A stretch of DNA of 64,000 bases, from positions 22,209,127-22,273,126 of the forward strand of contig NC_088297.1 in the NCBI RefSeq assembly GCF_032854445.1. Reading direction: 5' to 3'. Position numbers and translations under genes: made by a program. The stretch is from Liolophura sinensis (Eukaryota > Mollusca > Polyplacophora > Chitonida > Chitonidae). The notes beneath the pieces are model-generated. The model was not told the DNA's origin. It saw only the letters and a program-made list of their open reading frames with translations, and made no database searches. The stretch's first letter is position 1; each line of letters begins with the position of its first letter. Of this stretch, positions 46,422 to 59,322 are shown one piece after another.

Positions 46422-47183
46422 TTTCTCTATTGCTGGAAAAGTTCCGGCTTTACTCACTGTCAGGCTCGCTGTGTGTTGGGGATTTGGCTGAGATGGGTCA
46501 TGTAGATTGTTTTCATACGTTTAGACTATGCGTGCCGTTTCGATCCACCCCTGCAGTTGGAGCAACATTGCTGAACGATATGACGTTACTCTTCGACAAC
46601 AGTGTTCGGTCGCGTGACAAACTTGCGTGTAAGATCCAATGTATGCATACACCGTCTCAATTTTCTCTGTGTAGTACACATTTGGCAGGCTCGCTAAAAT
46701 AATTCTATAATAAAATATATAATAAATTATTATATCTTCTAGTTTGGATTTACAATATATTTAAATCTTCTTATTAAATCTTCACTGCGCTGTTCGGTAT
46801 GCTTATACACTGGCCATCAGCATACTACACCTGTTTCCCTGATGAGCGAGTGTTGATCCCCCGGGTGCTTTCGTTAGCACTTAATTCTAAATATAGTGTC
46901 AGATATATTCTACTCTAAACATTTATACTTCACCTCCACGACAGACGATTAGGTTGCCATTTCAATTTCACCTCAGCCTCATTTACCTGTGATATTACCA
47001 GTCATTTTAGTTATTTGTTAATAATACGGAGCGATTGACAAAACAGTATTTTGAGTACAGTGTATTTCTGTACTAGTGAGGTCCTATAAATTTCAATCAA
47101 CATCACTTGGTTCTCTAATGGATTTTATGAATACCCTAACTCTGCTTAAGCCATGGTATTTGGGGGTGTGTAATTTGTTACAA

Positions 47184-47300
47184 TTTAAGCATTTAGTCAG
47201 AATGAAACCCTGACTGAGGTAAAGTGGCCATTTGCCAGATATCACATTGTCTTCGCTGCTCTGGTCTTTCTGTCTATGCTGTACGTATTTAATTATATTC
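47184..47300 (+). repeat. Dispersed repeat family P, copy 6 (internally deleted)
   Basis: GAATGAAACCCTGACTGAGG then directly GGCCATTTGCCAGATATCAC and a TCGCTGCTCTGG stretch. The CCGTATTTCACCG segment of the other copies is missing. Confidence 0.75.
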
Positions 47301-49029
47301 CATATTTACCTATTAACACTGTTCATGTATGATGTGATTGTCATTTTGAGGCATACTACATGTTACTTATCTTCTATATTCTCAATTGTTAATTAAATAT
47401 TCGATTTTTTTATTTATTTCTTTTTTTTATAAATATGCATATAGCAAGAATTAGTTATTTTGACAGTCTCGAAGTGCAAGACATAGTAAAAAATAACACT
47501 GATCCCAGCCAACAAAGACCAAGCTGACAGAGGTTCCGTTCATCAAGCCAGGTAAAGCAGCATTTTTGCCAAGAAAAAAACCCAAAACAGTTGTAGGTGA
47601 TTAGTGTGAAAATTTGTCTAAACAACCTTGACTGCATCCAGTTCTAATCGATGTTCCCTTTGTAATGTTAGATGACAGTGTCTAAGATTGCCGGAAATCC
47701 CAAGAAAATTAAATGGTCAGAAAGCCTGAAAGCCGGCTGCTTCATTGACTACTTTGGCAATTTTTTTACCAATTTGTCACGCAAAGGTCACCCATGGGAG
47801 TCAATTCTTAATCAACGAACATCATTCTATCACTACCAGATTCGAAGACATCTAGTTTAGAATTTTCAAAGACTTTGAATTAGCCTCAGATGCGGAAATT
47901 TCAAATATAAAAACGCGTAATATGAAAGTGCAATGTTATTTTGACCACCTGTTTTAGAACTGATAGTAATGGCATATCCCTTCAAGCTGTCCTCCGACTC
48001 AGTCCAAGTACGGTTCCTTCAGATATCGGCAGAGAATAGTGAGTGGTACAGGCTACACTACTGTAAACCGTTTCGCATTTAAACCAGATTGCGATTACAA
48101 TAATACACCGTCGATACATGGACGTAAATATTTCCTAGTCCCCTCAAAATAGGCATTCTTGCAAGTTTTTTTGCATGGTATTTTGTTTATTGCATCGGGT
48201 TGTTCTTTTCCACTGTTTTTTTCTTCTTTTGTTATTGGCTTTTTTCGTCATCGAGTTGTTTTTGTTTTGAGACGCATTTGTTTGTTTATCGCAGGATGCT
48301 ATTAAATTTTGTATTTCGCATTACATTGTTTTCTTGATTTCCAGTTGTGTTGTGTTTTCCACGTTTTACAGTCTATACGCTTGACTTATGTCAATTTATC
48401 ACTAACTTTTGTCTCGATTTCAAAAGCAGATGTGTACGAACAGCTCCTATAGCGCCATAAAAGTCTAACCGGAATTTAAAACTTTTGTAAGCACGTGCCC
48501 ATTAACTGTTTAATCCCTTTTTCTAGTTAAAAAAGAGAGATATAACCGATATCCAAGACAGTTTTCCAGAGCCTTTTGTGCTAAGTTCATTATTGACATC
48601 GCGTATTATGGCACTGTACTCAGTTTATTTACATGTGTATATGACAAATTTAAGGACAAATATGTAACTATCAAATAAAACAGGAAGAAAGCAACTGGTT
48701 AAAACTGGTAACTTACTGAGACTTATTTTAGACTGATGGGATTTTTGCAGAGATGTTGAAATGCCTCGTACGTATACTTTTGCAGCTTGTTCGCTGACGT
48801 TTTGAACAAATTCAACCCCAAAGTTTGTGTTTCAGAGACACTGGTGTTATGCTACATGTGTAACGTAACGTTTATCAGCCCCCAGACTAGGGACTGCGAT
48901 GCGATGATCGAGCCAGTACAATAACCAAGAACGAAGACGTTGACATTGAATTGTATTAACTCTTCAGGGTCAGTTAAGCATTAGATCACAGAACAACAGG
49001 CAGTTTTGTCGGGGAACTAGGGGTATTTA
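47301..49029. other. No recognised feature
   Basis: AT-rich with T-rich stretches near 48180-48320. Short open frames only. Confidence 0.5.
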
Positions 49030-49100
49030 CTCGCTTATTTAACCGGTGTTTTACGCCGTATATTTTACTTATATGACGTCAGCATCCCGAGTTAAGTCAA
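49030..49100 (-). mobile_element. SINE-A tail fragment
   Basis: TTATTTAACCGGTGTTTTAC, GCCGTATATTTTACTTATAT and GACGTCAGCATC parallel the SINE-A 3' end, with the AAGAATATTTC segment shortened. Confidence 0.7.
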
Positions 49101-50387
49101 AATTAGACACACGGATGAAGCAAAGCCAGATATTCCGGGCATTACTTCCGAATTGAAAATGCATTTATCCCTCTAGCGGTAAAATTGGCGTGACGGGAAC
49201 ACTGCTTATCACAGCAACATGGCACGGTGCCTTCTGATATGAAGGGAAACTTTGCTAAAGGTAGCTAGGTTAACACCAACGTATTAAGCAAATCAAGAAC
49301 AAATCAGTTGCGCGAATCAGAGTTAAGCTCAGGAATCCCTGTTGGCGTTGTCTCGAATTTGTTCACGAGTCACGAAAATCTCCCCACGAGGGCAATGGAA
49401 GGCTAGGCAGCAAATGGGTTTAGTACTGATGAATTCAGGGGCAGTACAACTTCAGTAAGGCAATGACTATTCGTCAATCACACTGGGAGTGTTTAATTGC
49501 CTTTATGGGACAAAATTGACGGGGAAGACAATGAGTAAGCATCCAGGAACAATGGTATCAATTTTAGTTCAGTCAGTCTTTTTTCTCGCTTAGCTTTTGT
49601 GAAGGTTTTTAAGACATGTGATGACAATACAGTATCAGTGATGTAATGACTGTTCCTCAGTCACACAAAATGTGCATGAAAACCTATGCACGTACCGCGC
49701 GGTTTTTGTATAACCCAAATAGCCTTTGCTTTCTTTAACCCGTATCCTTATCTTTTCCTGTTTGGGTGGCACGTTCTTCTGAAAAAAAAAGAGTTTACTA
49801 GGAGAGCTGCGTTCGTTGGAATATGGCCCTATATGCATGTCCTTCCAAGATATAATAATAGGACGTACTAGCTGGTTTAACAATAACCCAGCTCGGTTCA
49901 CTGTCCTCTATTTGTGATTCAGCGAAAGAATAGGATTTCGAATTTTTGTTTTTCTGTACTCCAACCTAATTAACCAAAGGAGACCTCAAGGGAACACGTC
50001 AAAGACTACCAGACTTCTGGAAGGGCTCATTAAACAGCTGCGCCAACCTGGGCTTCTGGAAGCTATATTATAAGCCTCTCAACAATATTGGGGGTAGGGG
50101 GGTGTCGGGGGAGGAGGGAGGCAGTATACAAAAATTACTCTGTATGCTCTGTAAACTTGCCATACATGTTGCCTGTCATCGGGTAATTATTTTCATATTA
50201 ACCCCATCTAGGACTTTGAGCGATGGTGTCTTTCCATGTATTCAGACTTTGTCCATGCGCCTCTCCGTTAGGTTATGAACTTACTAATACTTAGCATACA
50301 TCTCCTGTGTCATTTAACCTTCTCCATGTTTAAGTTTAACTAAAGTGGGGGAATTCTTTCCATAATTACCCACGTTCAGTTAATTAG

Positions 50388-51946
50388 TGCATTGATGGAT
50401 TTTCATATACACATGTTTTTACCGTGCAATGATGGATTTTCATATACACATGTTTTACCGTGCAGTGATGGATTTTCATATACACATGTTTTAGCCGTGC
50501 AGTGATGGATTTTCATATACACATCTTTTAGCCGTGCAGTGATGGATTTTCGTATACACATGTTTTAGCTGTGCAGTGATGGATTTTCGTATACACATGT
50601 TTTAGCTGTGCAGTGAAGGATTTTCGTATACACATGTTTTTGCCGTGCAGTGATGGATTTTCATATACACATGTTTTTACCGTGCAATTATGGATTTTCA
50701 TATACACATGTTTTTACTGTGCAGTGATGGATTTTCATATACACATGTTTTTACCGTGCAATGATGGATTTTCATATACACATGTTTTAGCTGTGCAGTG
50801 ATGGATTTTCGTATACACATGTTTTTACCGTGCAGTGATGGATTTTCGTATACACATGTTTTAGCTGTGCAGTGATGGATTTTCATTTACACATGTTTTT
50901 ACCGTGCAGTGATGGATTTTCATATACACATGTTTTAGCCGTGCAGTGATGGATTTTCATATACACATCTTTTAGCCGTGCAGTGATGGATTTTCGTATA
51001 CACATGTTTTAGCTGTGCAGTGATGGATTTTCGTATACACATGTTTTAGCTGTGCAGTGAAGGATTTTCGTATACACATGTTTTTGCCGTGCAGTGATGG
51101 ATTTTCATATACACATGTTTTTACCGTGCAATTATGGATTTTCATATACACATGTTTTTGCCGTGCAATGATGGATTTTCATATACACATGTTTTTACCG
51201 TGCAATGATGGATTTTCATATACACATGTTTTAGCTGTGCAGTGATGGATTTTCGTATACACATGTTTTTGCCGTGCAGTGATGGATTTTCGTATACACA
51301 TGTTTTAGCTGTGCAGTGATGGATTTTCATTTACACATGTTTTTACCGTGCAGTGATGGATTTTCGTATACACATGTTTTAGCTGTGCAGTGATGGATTT
51401 TCGTATACACATGTTTTTACCGTGCAGTGATAGATTTTCATATACACATGTTTTTGCCGTGCAGTGATGGATTTTCATATACACATGTTTTTACCGTGCA
51501 GTGATGGATTTTCATATACACATGTTTAAGCTGTGCAGTGATGGATTTTCGTATACACATGTTTTTACCGTGTGGTGATGGATTTTCATATACACATGTT
51601 TTTACCGTGCAGTGATGGATTTTCATATACACATGTTTTTGCCGTGCAGTGATGGATTTTCATATACACATGTTTTTACCGTGCAGTGATGGATTTTCAT
51701 ATACACATGTTTTTACCGTGCAGTGATGGATTTTCATATACACATGTTTTTACCGTGTGGTGATGGATTTTCATATACACATGTTTTTGCCGTGCAGTGA
51801 TGGATTTTCATATACACATGTTTTTACCGTGCAGTGATGGATTTTCATATACACATGTTTTTACCGTGCAGTGATGGATTTTCATATACACATGTTTTTA
51901 CTGTGCAGTGATGGATTTTCATATACACATGTTTTTACCGTGCATT
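50388..51946. repeat. 37-bp minisatellite, about 42 copies, with a 12-unit higher-order repeat
   Basis: Unit GTGCAGTGATGGATTTTCAT plus ATACACATGTTTTTACC. Variants: the last bases TTTTACC, TTTAGCC, TTTAGCT or TTTTGCC, and CATATAC against CGTATAC. Rare variants mark a higher-order period of 444 bp (12 units): ACATCTTTTAGCC occurs at 50521 and 50965, a CAGTGAAGG variant near 50610 and 51054, and CATTTAC near 50884 and 51328. Units after about 51365 are more homogeneous. The clean 62-64-codon frames on both strands come from a 37-bp unit cycling through the three phases and are not evidence of a protein. Confidence 0.98.
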
Positions 51947-53739
51947 TCCAGCTAAAGTATTGCGTCGATTTCCCTGAATCTTTGGACATCCGGGTTCTAG
52001 TTGTCTTGTAGGTGCATGAGGTGTCAGCACCCTAGTACATCTGCACTAATACGCGACAAATATGGCGACATTGGTCCTGTCTTGTTGGGGAACCACAGTC
52101 AATCACGACTTGTCCATTATTCCTCCATACTGTAAAAAATTGGTTAAGGGATTAAGGAGCTACCCAGAGCTGTGTGGATATTTTGGTATTGCGCGCAAAA
52201 TCGATTACAGGTTCAAGCTACCTTAATAGACTGTTTTCCTCGATGTTAAAACATGAGGAACTACTGATGACATTGGCTTCTGCAGCACGGAGCTTGACCA
52301 ATTCGGCCAAAAGATCGATTCCAGCTCTCTACTGTGCCTTTAAGTCAGCATAAAACTGAGGCGCCTATATCTTATACACAATAATTACATCCAAAATAAA
52401 TAAATACAATTAGAAGATTGTGCGACGCGATATGCCTAGCGACTTTTCCATATTGACCAAATACGTAATAGAATTCGTGTCAGATAGGATTTCTGTGGTA
52501 TTATTTATACAAGATACATTGTGTGTGTTTTTGCCTCACATTCCCAGTCTCAACAATAAATCACTGAAAATCCGAATAGGCTCCTGACTGTCCTTCAAAG
52601 GTAATTTCTTCATTTATGGGACGACTGCTTCATGGGATACTCCATCATGCGGAAAATTTCATGGCTAGACCAAACCAAAGTGCACGTAACCTTAATATAT
52701 GACGAGTTACTGGCAAAGTTTACCGTGTATTGCGCACGCTGAATACTGGTGCAAGACTTGTGTTCTTCAACGAACGAAAGGCATCACAGAGAGTCGTCGG
52801 CAGGTGAATGCTACCGATCCTGGACAACATTGAGAGTACTGGAAGCTCCCTGCCCAAGGCCCGGCATTGCACCGTAACCTCGTACATGTATTCATCGTGT
52901 GTGAATTGGCACCTCTTACAAATGTGCCACAAAGCATTCCCCATAATATACTTTAAAAGATCATCACCTTATGATAGCCTGCTAATAGGGGCAATGACTT
53001 TCTCACTTGTACATAACGTCTTGTAGAAACCTTCCATTCTGATACGAAATTAGACGACCCATAAATTTCAGGTTTCTGGCATATATGTAATTAGAATTCC
53101 TAGCCGTCAGTCTTGCCGTTCTTGTGACTGTGTTCTACACCAATGTTCTACACCAAATTACCCTCATCGACGACGGTCAGACGATTCTTTGGCAAATGAG
53201 TGACACGAATAGCTAGGGGTTTAGAGGACTTTATTGACACTAAACCTACTAAATAACCCACCTCTGCGCGCAAATGTGGCTTTAGGTCTATACTTTGTGT
53301 CCCGAGCAAATAAAACAGTATTTGTGTTAAATGTGATGAGAAGCCTTGTCACGTCTCAGGGGCTGTCTTGATACGGCGACCGTTCACCCACTTGGCCGCT
53401 ACAGACATTCAGAAACACAGAGAAGGCTGTACTTCTCCACGATCGCAGGTCACTGACCAGTGTTGATATAACGTGACTGGCGTCATCCTCTTCACATCGA
53501 TTTTCTGCACGCAGATTCATCGGGGATTTACAGGAAGCCGGCAAATCTCTTTAAGAATTTTTATATTTTTATCGGAGTCATGTGACGTTTACGCGTGCCT
53601 ACAAACTAAATATTACATCTCCAGAACTGCAATTACTTTGCTAAGTCACAAAGCAATGCTTTGTTTGATCGTTTGTTTATCTGGCCTTTGAAATCTCACA
53701 TACAGGTGCAAATTATCATCTTCTTTATGTATCACGAAC
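51947..53739. other. No supported gene
   Basis: AT-rich DNA. A 74-codon minus-strand frame (52944-52720, containing CRALGRELPVLSMLSRIGS) ends next to a CACG/GTAAAC donor-like site, but no acceptor or partner exon was found. Confidence 0.45.
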
Positions 53740-53985
53740 GTGTTTAGGTCTAATAACATGGGTTTTGTGGATCAGCTGGCTTTTATCCACTTATAGAAGC
53801 TGAAACCAATCAATATCTTTGCTACTTCATGGAGGGATTGAATCTTTACTACATCACAGGGAGACATTGTGGTGTCTGCCAAAATGTCAATCGCAAAATG
53901 AAGATAAGTTTGTTTTTATTCAGGGAGATCCCAGCTTGTGTTTATAGCTCCACAGGTAAGTATCGAGCGTGTTTCGTGTCATTGG
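53740..53985 (+). repeat. Dispersed block family D, copy 2 (partial)
   Basis: GGGTTTTGTGGATCAGCTGG, TTTTATCCACTTATAGAAGC, CTTCATGGAGGGATTGAATC and a TTTACTACATCACAGGGAGA stretch. Confidence 0.75.
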
Positions 53986-54289
53986 TACAATCCGTATATT
54001 ATTGATCTTTGGCCAACTTTTAAAACGTCCTGAATCATCGTTTGTTTATTTAAACGTTGAAGTAGATTTTGTTTATATGCAAGGAACGTGTTCATGATAA
54101 ATCGCCACATCAAGTCCACCAGATGAGGAGCCCTGACCACAAGGACGGAGGGTCCCGTAATACATGTGCTAGCAGCAAGTGAGAAAGTGTCGATGTCACC
54201 TGTTTTGTAGTATCACCATTGCGTTAAATAAGTTCCCGCACTTTCCAGACATTGCAGTACCTCGAATCGAAAGTTGGAAATAATCTCGA

Positions 54290-54450
54290 CTGCTGTCTTT
54301 ACATGCATTTGTCCGAGATTCATCCCATATAATCTGTCTTAATTATTTAGTGTTTTCTGTTACATATTGTTTTGGAATTGGCCTTACGATTATTGACCTC
54401 GAACATTCATTCTGGCTTCTTTATGAGTGTGTGTTTTGATACTTGGATCT
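54290..54450 (+). repeat. Dispersed repeat family T, copy 5
   Basis: TTTGGAATTGGCCTTACGAT then TATTGACCTCGAACATTC. Confidence 0.65.
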
Positions 54451-54451
54451 A

Positions 54452-54545
54452 TACTTAATTTATTTATTTATTTGGCTGGGTAAGTCATTTATACGACTGA
54501 GGTAAGCTATCAGCAGGTTGCTAGCACACCTTTTCACATACGTTC
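54452..54545 (-). mobile_element. SINE-A fragment with internal deletions
   Basis: TTTATTTATTTATTTGGCTG, GTCATTTATACGACTGAGGT and CAGCAGGTTGCTAGCACACC. It lies directly after the family T copy. Confidence 0.6.
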
Positions 54546-54898
54546 TTTTTTATTATTATTTTTTGAGGTTTAATAATATTTTACTTGAATCTTACCTGAT
54601 GTACATCGCTGCAATAGCTCATCATTGACGCACAGATTTTCACATATAACACAGAACCTAATATTTATGTCATACGTTTGCAATGCTATTTCGTTCCCAA
54701 CGATCCACAAAGCCCTTTGATCGTTGTGAACCAGTTGTTGCCGTGAAACTTATCAATCAACTGTCTTGCGGTAGGATTTAACATCTCAAACAAACCTTTG
54801 TAAAACTTGACTGTTCATGTAAATGTATAAACAGTAGTACCAAGACAGTAAGCAGAATTAGGCACAAAAATGCAAGAATATTAATTGTAATTTATTAC

Positions 54899-54985
54899 AG
54901 CGAGTGAGAGAGTGCTAGGGGTTGAACGTCGTACTTAACAATTTTTCAGTCAAATGACGACGAGAATTTATCAGACGTTAGCTGT
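54899..54985 (-). mobile_element. SINE-B 3' fragment
   Basis: GAGTGAGAGAGTGCTAGGGG, TTGAACGTCGTACTTAACAA and TTTTTCAGTCAAATGACGAC match the SINE-B tail on the minus strand. Confidence 0.8.
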
Positions 54986-55274
54986 CTAGAATTACGCTAA
55001 TTAAAGTCGTTCCCACATTTTAGTTCTACGTTCTCATGGATAACAATGACAGCAGTTGGTCCCCATGACGACGCAAACTTCTGCCCTATACCACATCCTG
55101 CACAGCTGGACACAGTTTCACAAAGTGGCATACGACATTTTTTATCGTACATTTGTATTACGATATTTTCTACCTGACTATTACCGTACCATTGTCCAGT
55201 ATGTGCGAATATCGTACCTGTGCTACATCTTTGTGAAAATGCGCCCAGCTGTTTTTATTCCAGAGATGGTAGTT

Positions 55275-55402
55275 TATCCTGCCTCGCTTGGCGCTCAACA
55301 CTGAACAGTTAGAGAAAGGATACATGACTGGGTGGCCAGATGTCAGTATAATGTGACTGGGTGGGGTGTCATGTCTAGCGTCTTAGGCATGATACTTCAG
55401 CT
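55275..55402 (+). mobile_element. SINE-B core, truncated at 3' side
   Basis: GCCTCGCTTGGCGCTCAACA, GTCAGTATAATGTGACTGGG, a TGGGGTGTCATGTCTAGCG stretch and GGCATGATACTTCA. It stops at ACTTCA and joins family D copy 3, where the paralogue at 61 kb continues to its tail. Confidence 0.8.
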
Positions 55403-56085
55403 CCAAATTCGTGGCTATCAGAAGGAACGGCTGAATGTTTCGTTTTTCTGGTCCACCATTACCCATTGTCGGAGTTCTCGTTTATTATCGATCTTCACCC
55501 ACCTGTTGCGGTCGTCCTTGATTCAGATTAGATAACTGAAACACATCTTTAATGGTCGCAGAAGTCAAGATGTTCCTGAGGACTCGTCTGATCGTCCGCG
55601 CTAGATAGGGCTGAGAAGAGTTCATAGCAACACTCACAAACTTATCTGCTGCAATAAAGCGGATGATTCAGAAGCTTTGCACGATGCCTAGCACAATATG
55701 ACATTTGTACTTCGAAGAGCATTTCAACCGGAAGGGTTGGCTTGTCACGTGGCATTCTTCCACATTAAAACATGTTTCTGGTATGCTGTCTCTGGCGTTT
55801 ATGTTCTATTAATGTCATAAAGAGTCATAAAGAGAAAATTTCATCTTATACACGATGTTACTCGTAATCCCGAAGAGAAATAACGAACCTGAGTACTGTG
55901 GATCAATTGGATTTCGCTTTCAGACTTTTATCCACTTCTGCAAGCTGAAATGTGTCTTTGCTACTCCATGGAGGGATTGACTCTTTACTACCCTACAGGG
56001 AGTTATGGCTATGTCTGCTGAACTTTCAAACGCAAACTGAAGATAAATTTTATCTTGCAAGAGGTAAGTATCGAGCGCGTTGCGT
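55403..56085 (+). repeat. Dispersed block family D, copy 3
   Basis: Contains a GTCGGAGTTCTCGTTTATTA stretch, CCCACCTGTTGCGGTCGTCC, a CTAGATAGGGCTGAGAAGAG stretch, then TTTATCCACTTCTGCAAGCT, ACTCCATGGAGGGATTGACT and an AGATAAATTTTATC tail. Matches 61585-62205 and the inverted copy at 40 kb. Confidence 0.75.
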
Positions 56086-56739
56086 GTCATTGGCACAAGC
56101 CGTATACTATTGATTCAGCTAAATTGTTTCAGAATGTTCTCCAGGAATTATGACGAGACTGCCTCAGAGCAATCATATATCAAACATGTCTATTCTACAG
56201 CACATTTGAACCCATATAGTGGGTATACATCTATCTTCATCTCCAGGTGTGTGTAAATACATGTACCGCTGCTGCTTTGTTCTCAGCGAGCCAATGTTAT
56301 TACTTTCGGGGTCCATATCGCAAAATCTGAAAAAAATACTTTTTCAGGAATCTTTCTTAGCAATCAAAATGCCCGAACTCTTTTACTTGAACGAATAATA
56401 TATACGGTTAATGAAACATTATGGCGTATTTTAACAGCCTATCCACTCTTTTGCGCAGTATGTGTACCACAGAAAATACTACCCGAAATGGAACAGCTTC
56501 TGGAAACCTATATTGTTGAACTGACGTACAAGAAACAGTAATGCTTTTGTAGGAGCAAGTTGCCAGTACACATACACACTGTAGGCAATTTGTGAAAGAA
56601 AAGGTTACGCTGGCCCCTGAAGAGACTACTGTATAATAGGTTAGGCCAAATGCCCAATCAAACAGACTTTATCACACCTAATGGAAACTAAATTGCGTGC
56701 GAAGCTTGTGCACAGTGCAAACAACTAATTTTGTGGAAT

Positions 56740-57045
56740 AAGAGTGAGTGAGTGAGTGCTTGGAGTTTAACGTCGTGCTCAACAAATTTTCAGTCATATG
56801 ACGACGAAGGAATCCTTAGGGTGTATGTATCTTACCGAAGGCAAGTAAGCCGTCCTGCTCGCGCCATTATACTGACACGAGTCAACCAGTCGTTGCACGA
56901 TCCCCTTCATGCTGAACGCCAAGCGAGGAAGTTATAACTTCCTCTTTTAAAGTCTTACGTGTGGCTCGACCCTGGATTGATCCCGGATCTACTGCTCCCG
57001 AAGTGGACTCTCTACCAACTGTGCTATGCGGGCCAGTTTGTGGAA
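56740..57045 (-). mobile_element. SINE-B, full length with tRNA-like head
   Basis: On the minus strand the head reads GGCCCGCATAGCACAGTTGG, with an A-box-like TAGCACAGTTGG and a B-box-like GGATCAATCCAGGGTCGAG. The body follows, with a GTCATATGACTGAAAATTTG stretch, and the element ends in CACTCACTCACTCAC. The head and both internal promoter boxes are recognisable, so this is a useful reference copy. Confidence 0.9.
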
Positions 57046-57234
57046 TAAGAGCACTGATGTAAGAACACACAGTGTCAGTAAATATTTCACCTCTTTCGAA
57101 TCCTCAAATACCAAATATCCCAAAACGTCATCGTGATTTATTTACTTTGTTACATTATATTTACTTTGCTGTATTGTTAACGATTTAGATACAGATTTAA
57201 TGATACATAGGCATGTTGTATTATATCTAGTGTC

Positions 57235-57700
57235 CTATGAGATTGCTGATTGACATGTGGACACGTTTACCAAATGACCAAATAACGCTTTCATACATGG
57301 TTTATAATGGGGGCGACACCTATCGGCGTCAAGAGTACAACAGCTATTAGTCACAACCGCGTGTTGACACGACCTGGGGTTATCTTCGGCAACCGTCTGC
57401 TGTTTAACAAGCAAAATTTTCGCGATGCCATTCACTCAGTCCGTTGAATTTGATTCACCTTAAACTGTCCTATGCTATCAATTGTCCATTTGTAACAGCA
57501 TAGAATGCACACGTGGGCTGAAAATCTATATCAACGTCAAGATAGAATATCCTAGCCACAGCTGCGTTTGATTTTAACAAGAGCACACAATAAAATATGT
57601 TTACAAGCAATTGCTTTAGTGTGCTGACAGCGGTATTGTTTTAGCTTCCGTATCGACTTTTTATTTTCGAAAATTCCGGATACTACCCGACAGTATCTAC
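57235..57700 (-). repeat. Inverted duplication, arm 2 (partner 44400-44890)
   Basis: The reverse complement matches 44400-44890 across CAGTTTAAGGTGAATCAAAT, GAGTGAATGGCATCGCG, GCTCTTGTTAAAATCAAACG and CAGCTGTGGCTAGGATATTC. A 66-codon minus-strand frame here (57435-57235) is not shared by arm 1. Confidence 0.8.
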
Positions 57701-59064
57701 CAGAATGAATTTACTATTCCAATGCAAGCAACTTTACTTGGTACGCTGTTTCACATCGCAATAAACCTTGGTCCCTTGGCGCTAAATCATAAGTTTACCT
57801 ACATGCTGTTACTGTAATCCATTGGTATATAAGGAACATCTCCTAATGCTAAGCACTTCACGCCCTAATCATAGCTCAGACAATTAAAATTACCACATTA
57901 GATATTTTTCTTTGTATTTATATCTGTATTTACTTCATTTAATACAGAGGACTCCATATTTTTTACGTTGGAATAGTTTGTGATTTAAGGAAACCTTGGT
58001 TCGTCTATAACGTGACGGAAAAAACTACAGAAAGCACTTTGGAAATTCGAATCGAACTTAGAATTGGACGCAGTTCGAAGAAAGAAAATGTTATGAAAAT
58101 TATTCTGTAGAATCCGCGCTAGATATATTCAGTATGCAGCTCAGTTTTATAGCTGCATGACAACTCCATACATTCACAGGTGTTCAGTTTAGCCGCTCCA
58201 TAAAGCTTGAAGCTCTTGTGTATGCCGATGTGCGCTTGAATGTTGCCTGTCAGGACTTTACAAACTGAGGCCACGTGGTCTTTCCTTTGTGTGATAAAGA
58301 GAAAAGAGTCATAGATCATTCACAGAGAGTCGTTGACCGTTTTAGTGTTAAGGTTGACGGAACTAATTTTTAATCTTATCCTGAGCATTTGGAGAGCAGA
58401 AAATGTCTTGCCATGTGACTGTGTTCCGTTAACCACCATGGGTCCACACCTGTTGTCTTTCGCGTGATGTTTCAATGAGATAGCTCTATAAAGCGACGCC
58501 GGCGTTATATGGCATTTGTGATGCTAGAGGCGATGTTCGGCTCTGATGCTTTTGTCCTTGCCAACTAACTGGTGTCGATCAATAGCTTTCTTTATCCCAT
58601 CAAGAAAAAAAAGACATAATCCTTTATTGATGCCAAAGCGAAGTTTGTTAAAACCTGTCAGTATGATGCACGCAAGATGGGGCTTATATTGCTACTGGTT
58701 TTGCTCTCTCTTCTGTCCTTGATATACAGTACATCACAACGAATGTCAAAAACAAAACACTGATTCCCAGATCGCGTGTGTGAAATGTACACAAGTTACT
58801 ATGTCCTCGTTACCTGAAATTAAGCAATTTTTGAGGATTACCCGGATGGTATCAACTTGCAGGCTGCCACAGTCATTGAGCCAATCTTCCCTTTGACATT
58901 TTATTTACCACGGACAATCTGATATAGAGTAAAGAAGTCCCTTGAGAAAAAAATTCAAACTGGTAAACGGTCACATAGTGCATATGTCTAAGGTGTTCAT
59001 CCTTACTAAACCAACATTAGTTTGATAGGTATAAAGATTGCATTATATAAAACAGGACCAGAAT
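57701..59064. other. No recognised feature
   Basis: Short open frames only, and no family match noticed. Confidence 0.5.
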
Positions 59065-59135
59065 TCTGGCCGCCATCGTATAAGTGAAATATTTTTGAGA
59101 ATGGCGTAAAACACCAATCAATTAAATAAAAAAAA
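59065..59135 (+). mobile_element. SINE-A 3' end
   Basis: GGCCGCCATCGTATAAGTGA, AATATTTTTGAGAATGGCGT and AAAACACCAATCAATTAAAT. Confidence 0.88.
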
Positions 59136-59322
59136 CAGGACTTATCTTTTGCTAAATACATAAAACTACAGTGTCATGGTGACCACAATAAATTTAGTTA
59201 AGATATGTTTTATTATCATCATGTTTGCCCCGCTAAAATTATTTTCAAATGAGTAGAAGCATATATGCTGGTACATAAATCAGCGGTAAGGTGTGTATAT
59301 GTACTACCATGCACGAAAGCGC

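Noticed and set aside
46340-46702. 120-codon plus-strand frame
   Set aside because: It begins inside an acceptor-like polypyrimidine tract, and its phase does not join to the upstream open segment. The alternative phase gives a better two-exon model.
50613-51632. Several 62-64-codon frames on both strands in the 37-bp array
   Set aside because: By-products of a repeat unit without stops in certain phases. Both strands are equally open.
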